Below the pieces are notes generated by a model. That model made no database searches. It saw nothing but the letters and a program-made list of their open reading frames with translations, and was not told where the DNA came from. DNA of 64,000 nt from Pseudomonadota bacterium (GTDB taxonomy: Bacteria; Pseudomonadota; Gammaproteobacteria; UBA1113): positions 1 through 64,000 of the forward strand of contig JAJXUV010000008.1 of assembly GCA_021782495.1 (NCBI GenBank), read 5' to 3'. Positions 35,917 through 45,500 of the stretch are shown here, piece after piece. The first letter of the stretch is position 1; every line of letters starts with the position of its first letter. The translations under genes were made by a program, and so were the position numbers.

Positions 35917-36948
35917 CTATGACTGTAGTTTTAATAATTGCCAATAGCGCGATACCGCGTCTAAGGCACTGTCATCAATGTCCGTTTGAAAATACGCTTG
36001 CTTTAAAATAGCCGCATCGGGAAAGATAATTTTATTCTTCGCCAAGGCAGGTGGCAACTCTGCTATGGCGGCCAAATTGGCGGTCGGATAATAGGTTTCT
36101 TGCACTTGCCAGGCGGCGATTTTAGCTTGCATCACGTAATTCAAAAATTTGTAGGCATTTTCACGGTGTGGTGCATTGCTGGGGATCACAAAGGCATCGA
36201 CCCAAATCACAAATCGGTCTTTGGGATAAATAAATTCTATGTTCGGATTTTGAAGACTTGCCTTATAAGCATCTGCATTCCAAGCCATACCAATCGTGGC
36301 GTCTTCATCAATCAAGATTGACGGCACCGAACTGCTGTTGTACAAACGCACATTAGGCAACAAGGCCACTAAATTTGTGTAGGCGTCTTGCAATTGTGTC
36401 AAATTACTGGTGTTGGGATTATCGCCTAAGGTTAATAAGCCGATATTAAACACTTCTCGAGGATCGTCTAAGAGCAAGACGGAATCTCGGTATTTGGGTG
36501 ACCACAGATCGGCCCACTTTGCAATTTTATCATCAGGATAATATTGACGGTTGACAAAAATACCCGTTAACCCCCAGACCCAAGGAATACTGTATTCTCC
36601 CTTTGGATCGTAATCCGGATGCGTAAAAGCGGGGTTCAAATTACCATAATTGGATAATTTGCTTTTATCCAATTTTTCTATTCTATTTTCGCGGGCCATC
36701 CGCGTAATGTAATAACTCGAGGGTTCGACCACATCGTATTCCCCCTCTTTACTGGCTTTCATTTTGGCATACAAAACTTCATTGCTGTCAAAGGTAGAAT
36801 AATTGACTTTAATGCCCGTGTCTTTTTGAAATTGTGCCACAATTTGGGGACTTAATTCCTGAGACCAAACATAGACATTCACGACATTGTCGTCGGCGAA
36901 AGCCATGGCACAGAAAAAGTTAAGCGCTAAGGCTAAGCATTTTTTCAT
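35917..36948 (-). CDS. potD: Spermidine/putrescine ABC transporter, periplasmic binding protein
   Basis: 343 residues from ATG 36948 (overlaps potC by 4 bp; a 12-codon upstream extension lies inside potC). Signal peptide MKKCLALALNFFCAMAFA. The mature protein begins VVNVYVWSQELSPQIVAQFQ, and EVLYAKMKASKEGEYDVVEP plus SIPWVWGLTGIFVNR are typical of PotD/PotF polyamine-binding proteins. Binds the substrate in the periplasm and delivers it to PotBC. Fourth gene of potABCD. Confidence 0.94.
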   Translation of the reverse strand: MKKCLALALNFFCAMAFADDNVVNVYVWSQELSPQIVAQFQKDTGIKVNYSTFDSNEVLYAKMKASKEGEYDVVEPSSYYITRMARENRIEKLDKSKLSNYGNLNPAFTHPDYDPKGEYSIPWVWGLTGIFVNRQYYPDDKIAKWADLWSPKYRDSVLLLDDPREVFNIGLLTLGDNPNTSNLTQLQDAYTNLVALLPNVRLYNSSSVPSILIDEDATIGMAWNADAYKASLQNPNIEFIYPKDRFVIWVDAFVIPSNAPHRENAYKFLNYVMQAKIAAWQVQETYYPTANLAAIAELPPALAKNKIIFPDAAILKQAYFQTDIDDSALDAVSRYWQLLKLQS

Positions 36949-37715
36949 AGCTTTCTCCGCTGGACTATCCATTGCGACACACAAACCAATACTAAGGTCA
37001 ATGCAAACAATAAACTACATAGCGCATTTAATTTACCATTTACCCCCAAACGGGCCAAAGCAAAAATTTTAATGGGTAAAATCTCAAAGCCTGGGCCTGC
37101 GACAAAATAACTGATCACAATGTCGTCGAAAGACAAAGCAAAAGATAATAAGGCCCCAGATAAAATCGCCGGCAGCAAAATAGGAACCACGACGCGGGTA
37201 AATATCTGCAACTCACTGGCGCCCAAATCGCTGGCTGCCGCAAAAATATTGGGATCGATTCCTTTGGCGCGACCATACACAATCACCACCACAAAGGGAA
37301 TACAAAAAGTAACGTGTGCAATGTACAAAGACCAATATCCTAAAGCCAATCCGTTCAAGGAAAATAAAATGAGTAAGGCTATCCCCAAAACAATATCGGG
37401 TGAAATGATGAGTATAAATAATAATCCTTGTAAAATGTTTTTACCTCTAAATTGATAGCGATATAGGCTGATCGCCGCCAATGTTCCTATCAACAAAGCC
37501 GAAATGGTTGCTGTCAAAGCCAAATAAAAAGAATGCCACACCGCAATCCACAAATTTCCATCTTGCAAGACTTGTTTGTACCAATCGAGGGTAAATCCCC
37601 GCCACAACATCGAAAAGGTGGCATTGTTAAAAGAGTACAGGATCAAAGTGCCGATGGGGATATACAAGAAAAGATATATCACGATTAAATAGGAGAATTT
37701 AAAGGACCGATTCAT
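36945..37715 (-). CDS. potC: Spermidine/putrescine ABC transporter permease PotC
   Basis: 256 residues, six hydrophobic helices. Opens FKFSYLIVIYLFLYIPIGTL. The EAA-loop motif that contacts the ATPase is ASDLGASELQIFTRVVVPIL. Starts inside potB (17-bp overlap) and overlaps potD by 4 bp. Inner-membrane channel half. Confidence 0.94.
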   Translation of the reverse strand: MNRSFKFSYLIVIYLFLYIPIGTLILYSFNNATFSMLWRGFTLDWYKQVLQDGNLWIAVWHSFYLALTATISALLIGTLAAISLYRYQFRGKNILQGLLFILIISPDIVLGIALLILFSLNGLALGYWSLYIAHVTFCIPFVVVIVYGRAKGIDPNIFAAASDLGASELQIFTRVVVPILLPAILSGALLSFALSFDDIVISYFVAGPGFEILPIKIFALARLGVNGKLNALCSLLFALTLVLVCVSQWIVQRRKL

Positions 37716-38550
37716 AGCGGGTCCCCTTATTACTCTTAAACCAATAAATCAATAAACCGATCCCCATAATGAGCGTCAACAACACGCTGGTTGCCGCACC
37801 ACGCGGCCAATTGTTGGCCATTAAAAATTGATCTTCAATTAAATTCCCTAACAATAAGGCTTTAGCCCCGCCTAACAAATCGGAAATGTAAAACAAAGTC
37901 ATGGCTGGTAAGAAGACCAGCGTACAGCCACCTAAAATACCCGGCATACTCAAAGGAATGATCACTTTGCAAAAAATAGTGTGGTACTTTGCCCCCAAAT
38001 CTTTAGCAGCTTCAATCAAGGAAATATCAAAACGTTCTAAATTGGCATAAATGGGCAAAATCATAAAAGGCAGTAAATTATAAATCAGGCCGATGGCCAC
38101 CGCCACATTGGTGAATAAAATTTGTAGCGGCGTATGAATAATCCCCATGGACAATAAAATCATATTGATTAAGCCTTTGGCTTTTAACAAACTCATCATG
38201 GCATAACTGCGCACCACAGAACTGGTCCAAAAGGGAAGAAGCAACAACAACAAATTAAAGCTTTGTAGTTTTTCGGGCAAACGCGACATAATGTACGCAA
38301 AAGGATAGCCCAATATCAAACAAGTTGCCGTCACTAAAAAAGAAATGTAAAAAGACTTTAGAAAAATTTGCAGAAAAATGGGATTGAATAAATCCTTATA
38401 ATTTTCTAAGGTAAAATGCCATAAAGCAATGTGATCGGGATCGTGTTCTAAAAAACTCATCACGACCATAATTAAAAATGAGGCTAAGCCAAAAATACCC
38501 AACCAACTACTGATCAGCCCTATGGAAAAATATTGAAACTTATGCTTCAT
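37699..38550 (-). CDS. potB: Spermidine/putrescine ABC transporter permease PotB
   Basis: 283 residues, six hydrophobic helices. The EAA loop is EAAKDLGAKYHTIFCKVIIP, and PFWTSSVVRSYAMMSLL is a PotB-family motif. Overlaps potA by 11 bp and potC by 17 bp, so it is part of one tightly coupled transcript. Partner of PotC in the inner membrane. Confidence 0.94.
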   Translation of the reverse strand: MKHKFQYFSIGLISSWLGIFGLASFLIMVVMSFLEHDPDHIALWHFTLENYKDLFNPIFLQIFLKSFYISFLVTATCLILGYPFAYIMSRLPEKLQSFNLLLLLLPFWTSSVVRSYAMMSLLKAKGLINMILLSMGIIHTPLQILFTNVAVAIGLIYNLLPFMILPIYANLERFDISLIEAAKDLGAKYHTIFCKVIIPLSMPGILGGCTLVFLPAMTLFYISDLLGGAKALLLGNLIEDQFLMANNWPRGAATSVLLTLIMGIGLLIYWFKSNKGTRYESVL

Positions 38551-39640
38551 AAGGCAACACCACTTCCCAACCGATAGGCCAATTCACCCACACCGATTCC
38601 CCGATGGTATATGTCACATCCTCACCATTGTCTTCGTCAAAAAATTCTGTGACCGACAATAATTTGCCATCCGGCAATTTGATGATCAAATCCACTGTCG
38701 TGCCTTTGTAAATGACTTCACTCACTACGGCAGGAAACATGCCTTCTGTGGTTTCAATTTCCGATCGGTGATACACACGGGTATCTTCAGGCCTGATCAA
38801 CAAATGAATTTTATCGCCTTGATGGAAGTCTTCGCGGTTTTCTAAAGTATAAGAGATCCCTTGTACGGTCACTTGGATCATTTTTTCATCGGCCTTTTCA
38901 ATGAGTACATCAAAAATATTACTCTCGCCAATAAAAGTTGCCACCGAAAGATTTTTGGGATTTTCATAAATGTCGCGCGGTGTGCCCTGTTGAACCACAT
39001 GACCTTGTTGCATCACCACAATCGTGTCAGACATCGACAAAGCTTCTTCTTGATCGTGCGTCACAAAAACAAAGGCAATGCCCAGTTTACGTTGCAATTG
39101 TTTTAATTCAATTTGCATATTTTTGCGCAAACGATAATCCAAAGAACTCAAAGGTTCATCCAACAACAACACGATCGGTTCCTTTACCACGGCTCTGGCG
39201 ATGGCTACGCGTTGTTGCTGACCGCCACTCAATTCGTGCGGCTTGCGTTTTTCATAACCCGACAAGCGCACCATACGCAACATTTCAGTCACCCGCGTTT
39301 GTATGGCATCCTCAGTGACACCATCACAACGCAAACCAAAGGCGACGTTGTCAAAAACATTCATATGGGGAAATAAAGCATAGCTTTGAAAGACAGTATT
39401 GATGTGGCGTTCTTGGGGCGACAGCTCTTTGGCATCCTTCCCTTCAATGAGGATTTGCCCTGAGATCGGCGATTCGAAGCCCGCCAACAAGCGCAGCAGC
39501 GTTGTCTTACCACAGCCCGAAGGCCCCAGCAAAGTCAAAAATTCACCATCTTTGATGTTAAGATTAATGTCATTTAAAATCTGCTGCCCGTTATAAGACT
39601 TAAAAATGCCCCGCAACTCTATAATATTCTTTCCAGTCAT
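38540..39640 (-). CDS. potA: Spermidine/putrescine ABC transporter ATPase PotA
   Basis: 366 residues from ATG 39640; a TTG five codons upstream is an alternative. Walker A LLGPSGCGKTTLLRLLAG, ABC signature HELSGGQQQRVAIARAVV, Walker B PIVLLLDEPLSSLDYRLR, and H-loop FVTHDQEEALSMSD. The C-terminal TOBE-like domain has LLIRPEDTRVYH. Energises polyamine import. First gene of the minus-strand pot operon, divergent from the GST gene. Confidence 0.95.
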   Translation of the reverse strand: MTGKNIIELRGIFKSYNGQQILNDINLNIKDGEFLTLLGPSGCGKTTLLRLLAGFESPISGQILIEGKDAKELSPQERHINTVFQSYALFPHMNVFDNVAFGLRCDGVTEDAIQTRVTEMLRMVRLSGYEKRKPHELSGGQQQRVAIARAVVKEPIVLLLDEPLSSLDYRLRKNMQIELKQLQRKLGIAFVFVTHDQEEALSMSDTIVVMQQGHVVQQGTPRDIYENPKNLSVATFIGESNIFDVLIEKADEKMIQVTVQGISYTLENREDFHQGDKIHLLIRPEDTRVYHRSEIETTEGMFPAVVSEVIYKGTTVDLIIKLPDGKLLSVTEFFDEDNGEDVTYTIGESVWVNWPIGWEVVLPYEA

Positions 39641-39727
39641 AGCCCACTCTATCAACTAATCAATCACTGAAAAATACGGCATTTTCCCATCGAGGTCAAT
39701 AGTTTTGGGGGATTATTTCCAAAACCC

Positions 39728-39756
39728 TTGTAGACAGCAAAACCGATTGTTAAACT
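39728..39756 (+). promoter_or_regulatory. Probable promoter of the GST gene
   Basis: TTGTAG (39728-39733) and TAAACT (39751-39756) with 17-bp spacing, 28 bp before ATG 39785. The fit to consensus is moderate. Confidence 0.4.
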
Positions 39757-39784
39757 TAGGACCTTCCTCTTAATTCTGGAGATA

Positions 39785-40459
39785 ATGACAGTGTTAACGC
39801 TATACGGTACTCCGCTCTCTTCCCCAGCAAACAAAATACGATTTTTATTGAATCGCCTTGGCATCCAATATGAGTATAAAACGATTAATTTAGCGGCGCG
39901 CCAACAAAAAACACCTGAGTTTTTAAAGATCAACCCTTACGGAAAAGTGCCGGCTTTAGACGACAATGGCTTCAAACTGGCAGAAAGCGGCACCATCTTG
40001 CGCTATCTGGCGAATAAATACCCTTCTAGCCTCTATCCCCAAAAGTTGGAAGAACGCGCTATCGTAGAGCAATGGATGGATTTTGCGGCAAACCACATTG
40101 GAATAGCAACCTCTAAAGTCATGTACAATACTTTTTTTCATCAATTGGCCGGCGTTTCTAAGGATGAACGCTCTTTGAAAGAGGGTTTTTTATGGTTAAA
40201 TGCATATCTACCCATTTTGGAGCAACAATTAAGCCAATACACTTACATTGCAAGCTCTGAACTCAGCATCGCCGATTTTGGCTTATTGGCTGCCTTAGAT
40301 GTAATCGATTTAATTAAAGTCGATTTGAGCCCCTATCCGTATTTACAGGCTTGGCGTCAGAAGTTAATGCAAGAACGTTTTTATCAAGCTTGTCATTCCA
40401 GCTATATCGCCGTATTTAAAAAATACGTGGGTCCTTTGTTTGAAGATTTAGCTATCTAA
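39785..40459 (+). CDS. Glutathione S-transferase family protein
   Basis: 224 residues. N-terminal thioredoxin-like domain TVLTLYGTPLSSPANKIRFL with the glutathione-binding INPYGKVPALDDNGFKLAES; C-terminal all-helical domain with SIADFGLLAALDVI. The residue pattern near Ser11-Ser12 suggests a serine-type (theta/phi-like) enzyme. Substrate unknown; conjugation or peroxide detoxification is likely. CTGGAGATA is the RBS. Followed after 4 bp by comF. Confidence 0.88.
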   Translation: MTVLTLYGTPLSSPANKIRFLLNRLGIQYEYKTINLAARQQKTPEFLKINPYGKVPALDDNGFKLAESGTILRYLANKYPSSLYPQKLEERAIVEQWMDFAANHIGIATSKVMYNTFFHQLAGVSKDERSLKEGFLWLNAYLPILEQQLSQYTYIASSELSIADFGLLAALDVIDLIKVDLSPYPYLQAWRQKLMQERFYQACHSSYIAVFKKYVGPLFEDLAI

Positions 40460-40463
40460 CCGA

Positions 40464-41150
40464 ATGTTAAAATCCTGGTGGCCTACACATTGCTTGGTTT
40501 GCCTACAAAAAGTAGACACGGCTTGGCCAGTGGATCATCTCTGTCAAGGGTGTTTCGATGATTTGCCTTGGAACACGCCCGCTTGTCTGACTTGTGCCGA
40601 ACCACTGCCGACAGCACAACCCTATTGCGCACATTGTCTGACACAAAAAAACTTACAACAATTCAGCTATATTTTGTTTCACTACACCTCCCCCATCAGC
40701 GATTGGATCCATGCGGCCAAATTTCAAAAAAGTTTTTTGCATTGTCGCTTGTTGGGTCAATTGGTATCGCATGCTTTGGCCAAGCAAAGAACCACACCTT
40801 GGCCGCAATCTCTTATCCCGATGCCATTGCATGTGCGACGCTTAAGGCAACGGGGTTATAATCAAACTTTGGAAATAGCGCGCACGATTTGTAAGAATTT
40901 TAAAATGCCAATGGAGATAAAATCGCTACAACGCCATCGTTATAGCAAACCGCAAAGAGAATTGCGTTTGAAAGAACGCCATTCCAATGTGCAAGAGAGT
41001 TTTAGTTTGAAAAATGCGCTTCCCTCTGCACATCTGGCTTTATTCGACGATGTCAGCACCACAGGCAGTACTTTAAAAGCCGCTGCCAAAGCTTTGTTAA
41101 AAACAGGTCCACTGCAACTAGAATACTGGTGTATTGCGAAACCGTTTTAG
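40464..41150 (+). CDS. comF: ComF-family phosphoribosyltransferase-like protein
   Basis: 228 residues. The N-terminal zinc-ribbon-like part has the pairs CLVC, CQGC, CLTC and CAHC. The C-terminal phosphoribosyltransferase domain ends with LFDDVSTTGSTLKAAAKALL, the PRPP-binding loop. RRLRQRGYNQTLEIARTICK is the typical ComF motif. In naturally transformable bacteria ComF acts in DNA uptake. The two pilin clusters in this window make competence thinkable, but ComF is common in non-competent bacteria too. Confidence 0.88.
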   Translation: MLKSWWPTHCLVCLQKVDTAWPVDHLCQGCFDDLPWNTPACLTCAEPLPTAQPYCAHCLTQKNLQQFSYILFHYTSPISDWIHAAKFQKSFLHCRLLGQLVSHALAKQRTTPWPQSLIPMPLHVRRLRQRGYNQTLEIARTICKNFKMPMEIKSLQRHRYSKPQRELRLKERHSNVQESFSLKNALPSAHLALFDDVSTTGSTLKAAAKALLKTGPLQLEYWCIAKPF

Positions 41151-41163
41151 GACAAAAATGTGA

Positions 41164-41247
41164 TAACCGAGCCGCGACCCTAGGGAGCGGAGCTCAGAAC
41201 CGCTGAACAATACCCACCCCGCTCCCTCACAGTCACAGCTCGATTAC
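41164..41247. repeat. Degenerate copy of the palindromic repeat
   Basis: Left arm AACCGAGCCGCGACCCTAGG, right arm CCGCTCCCTCACAGTCACAG with several mismatches between arms. Only about 84 bp, and the outer ends of the full element are missing. It lies between the convergent comF and orn genes, where its hairpin could act as a terminator for both. Confidence 0.75.
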
Positions 41248-41254
41248 TACCCCT

Positions 41255-41800
41255 CTACCAAGTCTGTATTTTCTGTCGATAATATCGCAACTCTTCAATA
41301 GATTCGCGAATGTCATCTAAGGCTAAATGTTTCGATTGTTTTTGCAAACCGTCTAAAATTTCAGGACGCCAACGACGTGCCAATTCTTTGAGTGTACTCA
41401 CATCAATTTGTCGATAATGGAAATAGGCTTCTAACTCCGGCATATAACGTGCGAGAAAACGTCGATCTTGACAAATACTATTGCCACACATCGGTGAGAC
41501 TCCAGCAGGAACATGTTGTTTTAAAAAAGCGATTGTTTCTAATTCTGCTTTGCGTTCATCGTATTGGCTGGCATGTACACGCGCCACCAAGCCTGAACCT
41601 TGATGTTGCGTCACATTCCATTCGTCCATTTTAGCCAAAACGCTGTCGCTTTGGTGAATGGCGATCACCGGACCTTCTGCCAGAATATTCAGTTCCTTAT
41701 CGGTGACAATGGTGGCTATTTCAATGATGCGATCGGAGTCGGGCTCCAAGCCCGTCATTTCCAAATCTATCCAAATGAGATCTAATTTTTCTTGGTTCAT
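41255..41800 (-). CDS. orn: Oligoribonuclease
   Basis: 181 residues from ATG 41800 (the longer frame adds 26 AT-rich codons overlapping the plsY promoter region). DEDDh 3'-5' exonuclease that degrades 2-5 nt RNA, including pGpG. Motifs: [20 protein letters not shown] (Asp and Glu), [36 protein letters not shown] and [17 protein letters not shown]. Length as in E. coli Orn. Cytoplasmic and essential in many gammaproteobacteria. Confidence 0.95.
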   Translation of the reverse strand: MNQEKLDLIWIDLEMTGLEPDSDRIIEIATIVTDKELNILAEGPVIAIHQSDSVLAKMDEWNVTQHQGSGLVARVHASQYDERKAELETIAFLKQHVPAGVSPMCGNSICQDRRFLARYMPELEAYFHYRQIDVSTLKELARRWRPEILDGLQKQSKHLALDDIRESIEELRYYRQKIQTW

Positions 41801-41878
41801 GCTCGATACCTTATTTGCATTATGCAGTATAACGAGTATACACTTAATACACTTAAACTTTAAACTATAAAGCGCCAA

Positions 41879-42463
41879 ATGATACTGTTTATTTCCTTTC
41901 TAATTTTTGCCTATTTATTAGGCTCAATCTCCAGTGCTATTCTCATTTGCCGCGTGGCCGGTATTGGTGACCCACGCGCACAGGGCTCTCAAAATCCAGG
42001 AGCCACCAATGTCTTGCGTTTAGGCGGCAAAAAATTAGCGATTTGGACTTTGGTAGGCGATATGTTAAAGGGTTTTATTCCCGTGTTTATCGCGCATTTC
42101 TTCTCCTTATCGCCAGCGCAATTGTCTTATGTGGCACTCAGTGCCTTTATCGGCCATTTATTTCCAGTGTTTTTTGGTTTTAAAGGTGGTAAAGGTGTTG
42201 CCACTGCTTTGGGAGTTGTATTGGCTTTGAGCTGGCCTGTGGGTTGTGCAACGCTCATCACTTGGATAATCGTAGCAGCTTTATTCAAGTATTCTTCTTT
42301 AGCCGCATTGATCACCACGATATTATTACCCCTCTACATCTATCTGAGCTCTGATCCGGCTTATTTGCCCGCTATCATTATCTTGTCATTGTTGTTGATT
42401 CTAAAACATCGTGGCAATATTCATCGTTTGTGGCGCGGTGAAGAAGGTAAAATTGAACTATAA
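41879..42463 (+). CDS. plsY: Acyl-phosphate:glycerol-3-phosphate acyltransferase
   Basis: 194 residues, about five membrane helices. Signature segments: [40 protein letters not shown] and [20 protein letters not shown] (the glycine-rich [10 protein letters not shown] loop). First acylation of glycerol-3-phosphate in membrane lipid synthesis. Divergent from orn. Followed by a palindrome and the promoter of the giant gene. Confidence 0.95.
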   Translation: MILFISFLIFAYLLGSISSAILICRVAGIGDPRAQGSQNPGATNVLRLGGKKLAIWTLVGDMLKGFIPVFIAHFFSLSPAQLSYVALSAFIGHLFPVFFGFKGGKGVATALGVVLALSWPVGCATLITWIIVAALFKYSSLAALITTILLPLYIYLSSDPAYLPAIIILSLLLILKHRGNIHRLWRGEEGKIEL

Positions 42464-42474
42464 ATAACGCCGAA

Positions 42475-42517
42475 TTTCAAGATAAATCTTGAAACTTATG
42501 GGCCGCTATGATAGAAT
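42475..42517 (+). promoter_or_regulatory. Promoter of the giant gene with a palindromic operator-like site
   Basis: TTGAAA (42489-42494), 17 bp, TAGAAT (42512-42517). The -35 is part of a 20-bp near-perfect palindrome TTTCAAGATAAATCTTGAAA (42475-42494; 9-bp arms, 2-bp centre). A dimeric repressor bound there would block the promoter; it could also form the 3' hairpin of plsY mRNA. Confidence 0.5.
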
Positions 42518-42555
42518 TTTTTATAGAAAATAATAAATTATAGCGAGGTAAAAAT

Positions 42556-45500
42556 ATGCGCCAAGAGCAAATTCTTACTATAATAAGTTATTTTGATGAA
42601 CATAAACAACCATCAGTAGTATTAGAGCAATTTTTAAACAGCCTACAGCTTGAAGTATCCGAGGATACCATCGCATCCATTGAAGCAATTCTTTCTAAAC
42701 AGAGTTTACACAATCGTATCAAGCGTTTTAGATGTAAAGAGGAGGCGGATGTATCCCTTCAGCAATATTGTCATCGCTTAAACCTTTACCTGGATGCACA
42801 ACGACAAGAAGGAAATCATCGCCGCCATTTGGCCGCGATCCAAAATCAAATATTGCCCATACAACATCGGAAAGCTTTGACTACACAAGGGAAATTGTTG
42901 TATGAAGAACGTGTTGGCGGTAGATTGAAAGTAGAACATCAGCACCATTTACACCAACAATTAGCGCAGCAACAGCAAGTTCAACAAAATGTGCAGATGC
43001 ATGTGCAGCAGCAATTAAAGCAACAGCTACAACACGATACATCCGCTTTGCTCGAAGAACACGCTTACTGCGATCGAAATACTATCGTCGACTTTGCCGA
43101 TTCTTTTTCTGAAAAAGAACAATGTCCTTTAGGCGATACCCGACTATCTACTGGCGACAAATTGCGCCAGTTGTGGGATCGTTCTATCGGTACGAACAGC
43201 CATAAAATACCGGCTGAAGGAGCAGATCCTGAGGGGACACCATGGGTTATTACGAAAATTCAAGATCGGGCTATGTACGTAATATTGGATTATTATCCGC
43301 AATTTCTATATGGATTGGATTCGGCAAATTTACCCGCGGGTTTTTTTATATACCGTTATACCGTCTCTTATCCTCATCCTATTTACGAAAATCTCTTATG
43401 TTTTGACCGAGCTTTGATTGCACAACAAGAAGAAAAAGGATGTTTGAATCCTTTATCGATTCGTCTTGCACAAGACCCATTATACGAGCAACACCCTTAT
43501 TCGGATTTTAAAGAATTTCTGAGCGAAATTAATCGCGTTCACTCTAGCTATACCGATGAAGAAAATAAAAAAACGGGCGAATTGGTTTCGGAATTATTGC
43601 AAGAAGGAAATATTAGAACCCTACAATACTATTGGGAACGCAATAGACACGGCCTCAGCTGTCTATTAAAGTTTCAAGGCGTTGCAGGTCTGTATAAATT
43701 TGTAAAACAATGTGTGCCACGATTGGAGCGAGGTGGTGCCATAGAGCAATATTGCATCGCAACCATGCCCAATTTATCTTCCTGTGTAGAAGCAGAGGCA
43801 ATGGTCGCATTAGATGCCTATGAAAAATTTACGCCACCACAAAGACAATGGTTTGATCAATTACTTCAAGATCATCACGAATGTATTAAACAGGGTGATT
43901 TTATTGTTTTAATCAATGCATTTTCTTATTTTTGTGAGCAATTAGGAACTTTTAAACCGCCATTACAAATTCCACAAAAACCGCCACAAGCTAAACCCAT
44001 ACACATGCAAGTATTTTTAAGCTTGATTTTAAAAGTGTTGCGTCAAGCCGATTCACCGCAACAACAGTTCAATATTTTACACCAATTGGATTTAACGCCA
44101 GAGAGTGTTCCCTTAGCGTTTGCCCAAGGTATTAGAACGGCAATCCCCGCAATGCAGTTAACACCCACAGAATCATTGATTTCGTGCTCTGTACCAGAGT
44201 GCTCTGTGCAGGAAATCAAAATAGACGCAGAAGGTCATGTACAAAGTGACCAACTGAAACGGATCGAGCCTTTTCAGCTTGACGCTTTTCAAAAGCCTAG
44301 CGGAGTTCTTTATATACCTGTCAAAAAATTAGCTCAACACGATGTTCCTGATGCAGAAAATAAAGATTTGCGAGATTTATTAGAAAATGAAGCTATAAAA
44401 TACCGCCTTTTTGATTCTTATGATTCAAATTCAAATAGGAAGAATGTATCTTATGATTGGAGTATAGATAAAGTTCATGCTAGCAATACGACTTTTAATC
44501 CTTGTGAAAAACCACCTAAAGCGGATTATTACGTATTGCTTTCAAAAGGTGTTCCCCATAACAAAAAGCCTGACGGGGATGAGGAATTTTATGAAAATAG
44601 AAATTCGCGGTCGGCACACGATAAATCATCATCCTCTCAATCATTTTACCATAATAAAACTTTGAAAAAAGCACGAAAACAGGAAGAATTGTTAAAAACA
44701 ATTATTCAAGAAGAGCTTAAGGCATCCTGGGGGATATTATTCAAGACTCCTGATAAGATGCAAGATTCTGGATATTGCAGAATCCAAAATGTAGTTAAAC
44801 AACTCAGTATCGCAAATTTAATGCCGAACATCTATGAGAAAATGGATTTTACCCAGTTTAGTGAACAATATAGCAAGCGAGAACAATATACCGCCTGGAT
44901 AAACTATATCTTGTCATTGCTCGATTTTAAACATTTAGCCGTTTCTTTCTCATTTTCAGGGGTAACCCATACTGAACATATATTTCTGTTTCGCTTGGGT
45001 TACTGCCGTTTAGAAGAGCAAACGCTTCGAGCAGAAACAGAGCTGGCTTTCTCACCACTGCCCCCTTATAATACCTATGTTTATCGCGGTCTATCTTGTG
45101 TAAAAATGGCATCTGCTATTACTGCAGGAGTTAACGCGGTAGGAGACTTTGTGGGTGAAACAGAGGACATTTTGTCTGGTGGCTTTACCTTTAATTTCTC
45201 TGTTTATTATCAACCATTGTCTCAACGTGATTTAAGCAATGTCAATAAATTATCAGATAACTTGTATTACCCATGTACATCAGATGATTTATCTCAAAAA
45301 TCCACCGTATTTGCCAATGACTTTGATGCCCTTAGCGTGTATTTTTATCGTTATGTTTTCACCTTTCCAGTGCATTTGGTCTTCAGTGATTATGAGGTCT
45401 TATTTTCTAAATTAAAAAATTCTAAGATGAGTGTGGCTGCTCAAACAAAGCTATTGCTAATTTTAGCTAGAATAACAACGCATCCTCGAGCAACCAATCA

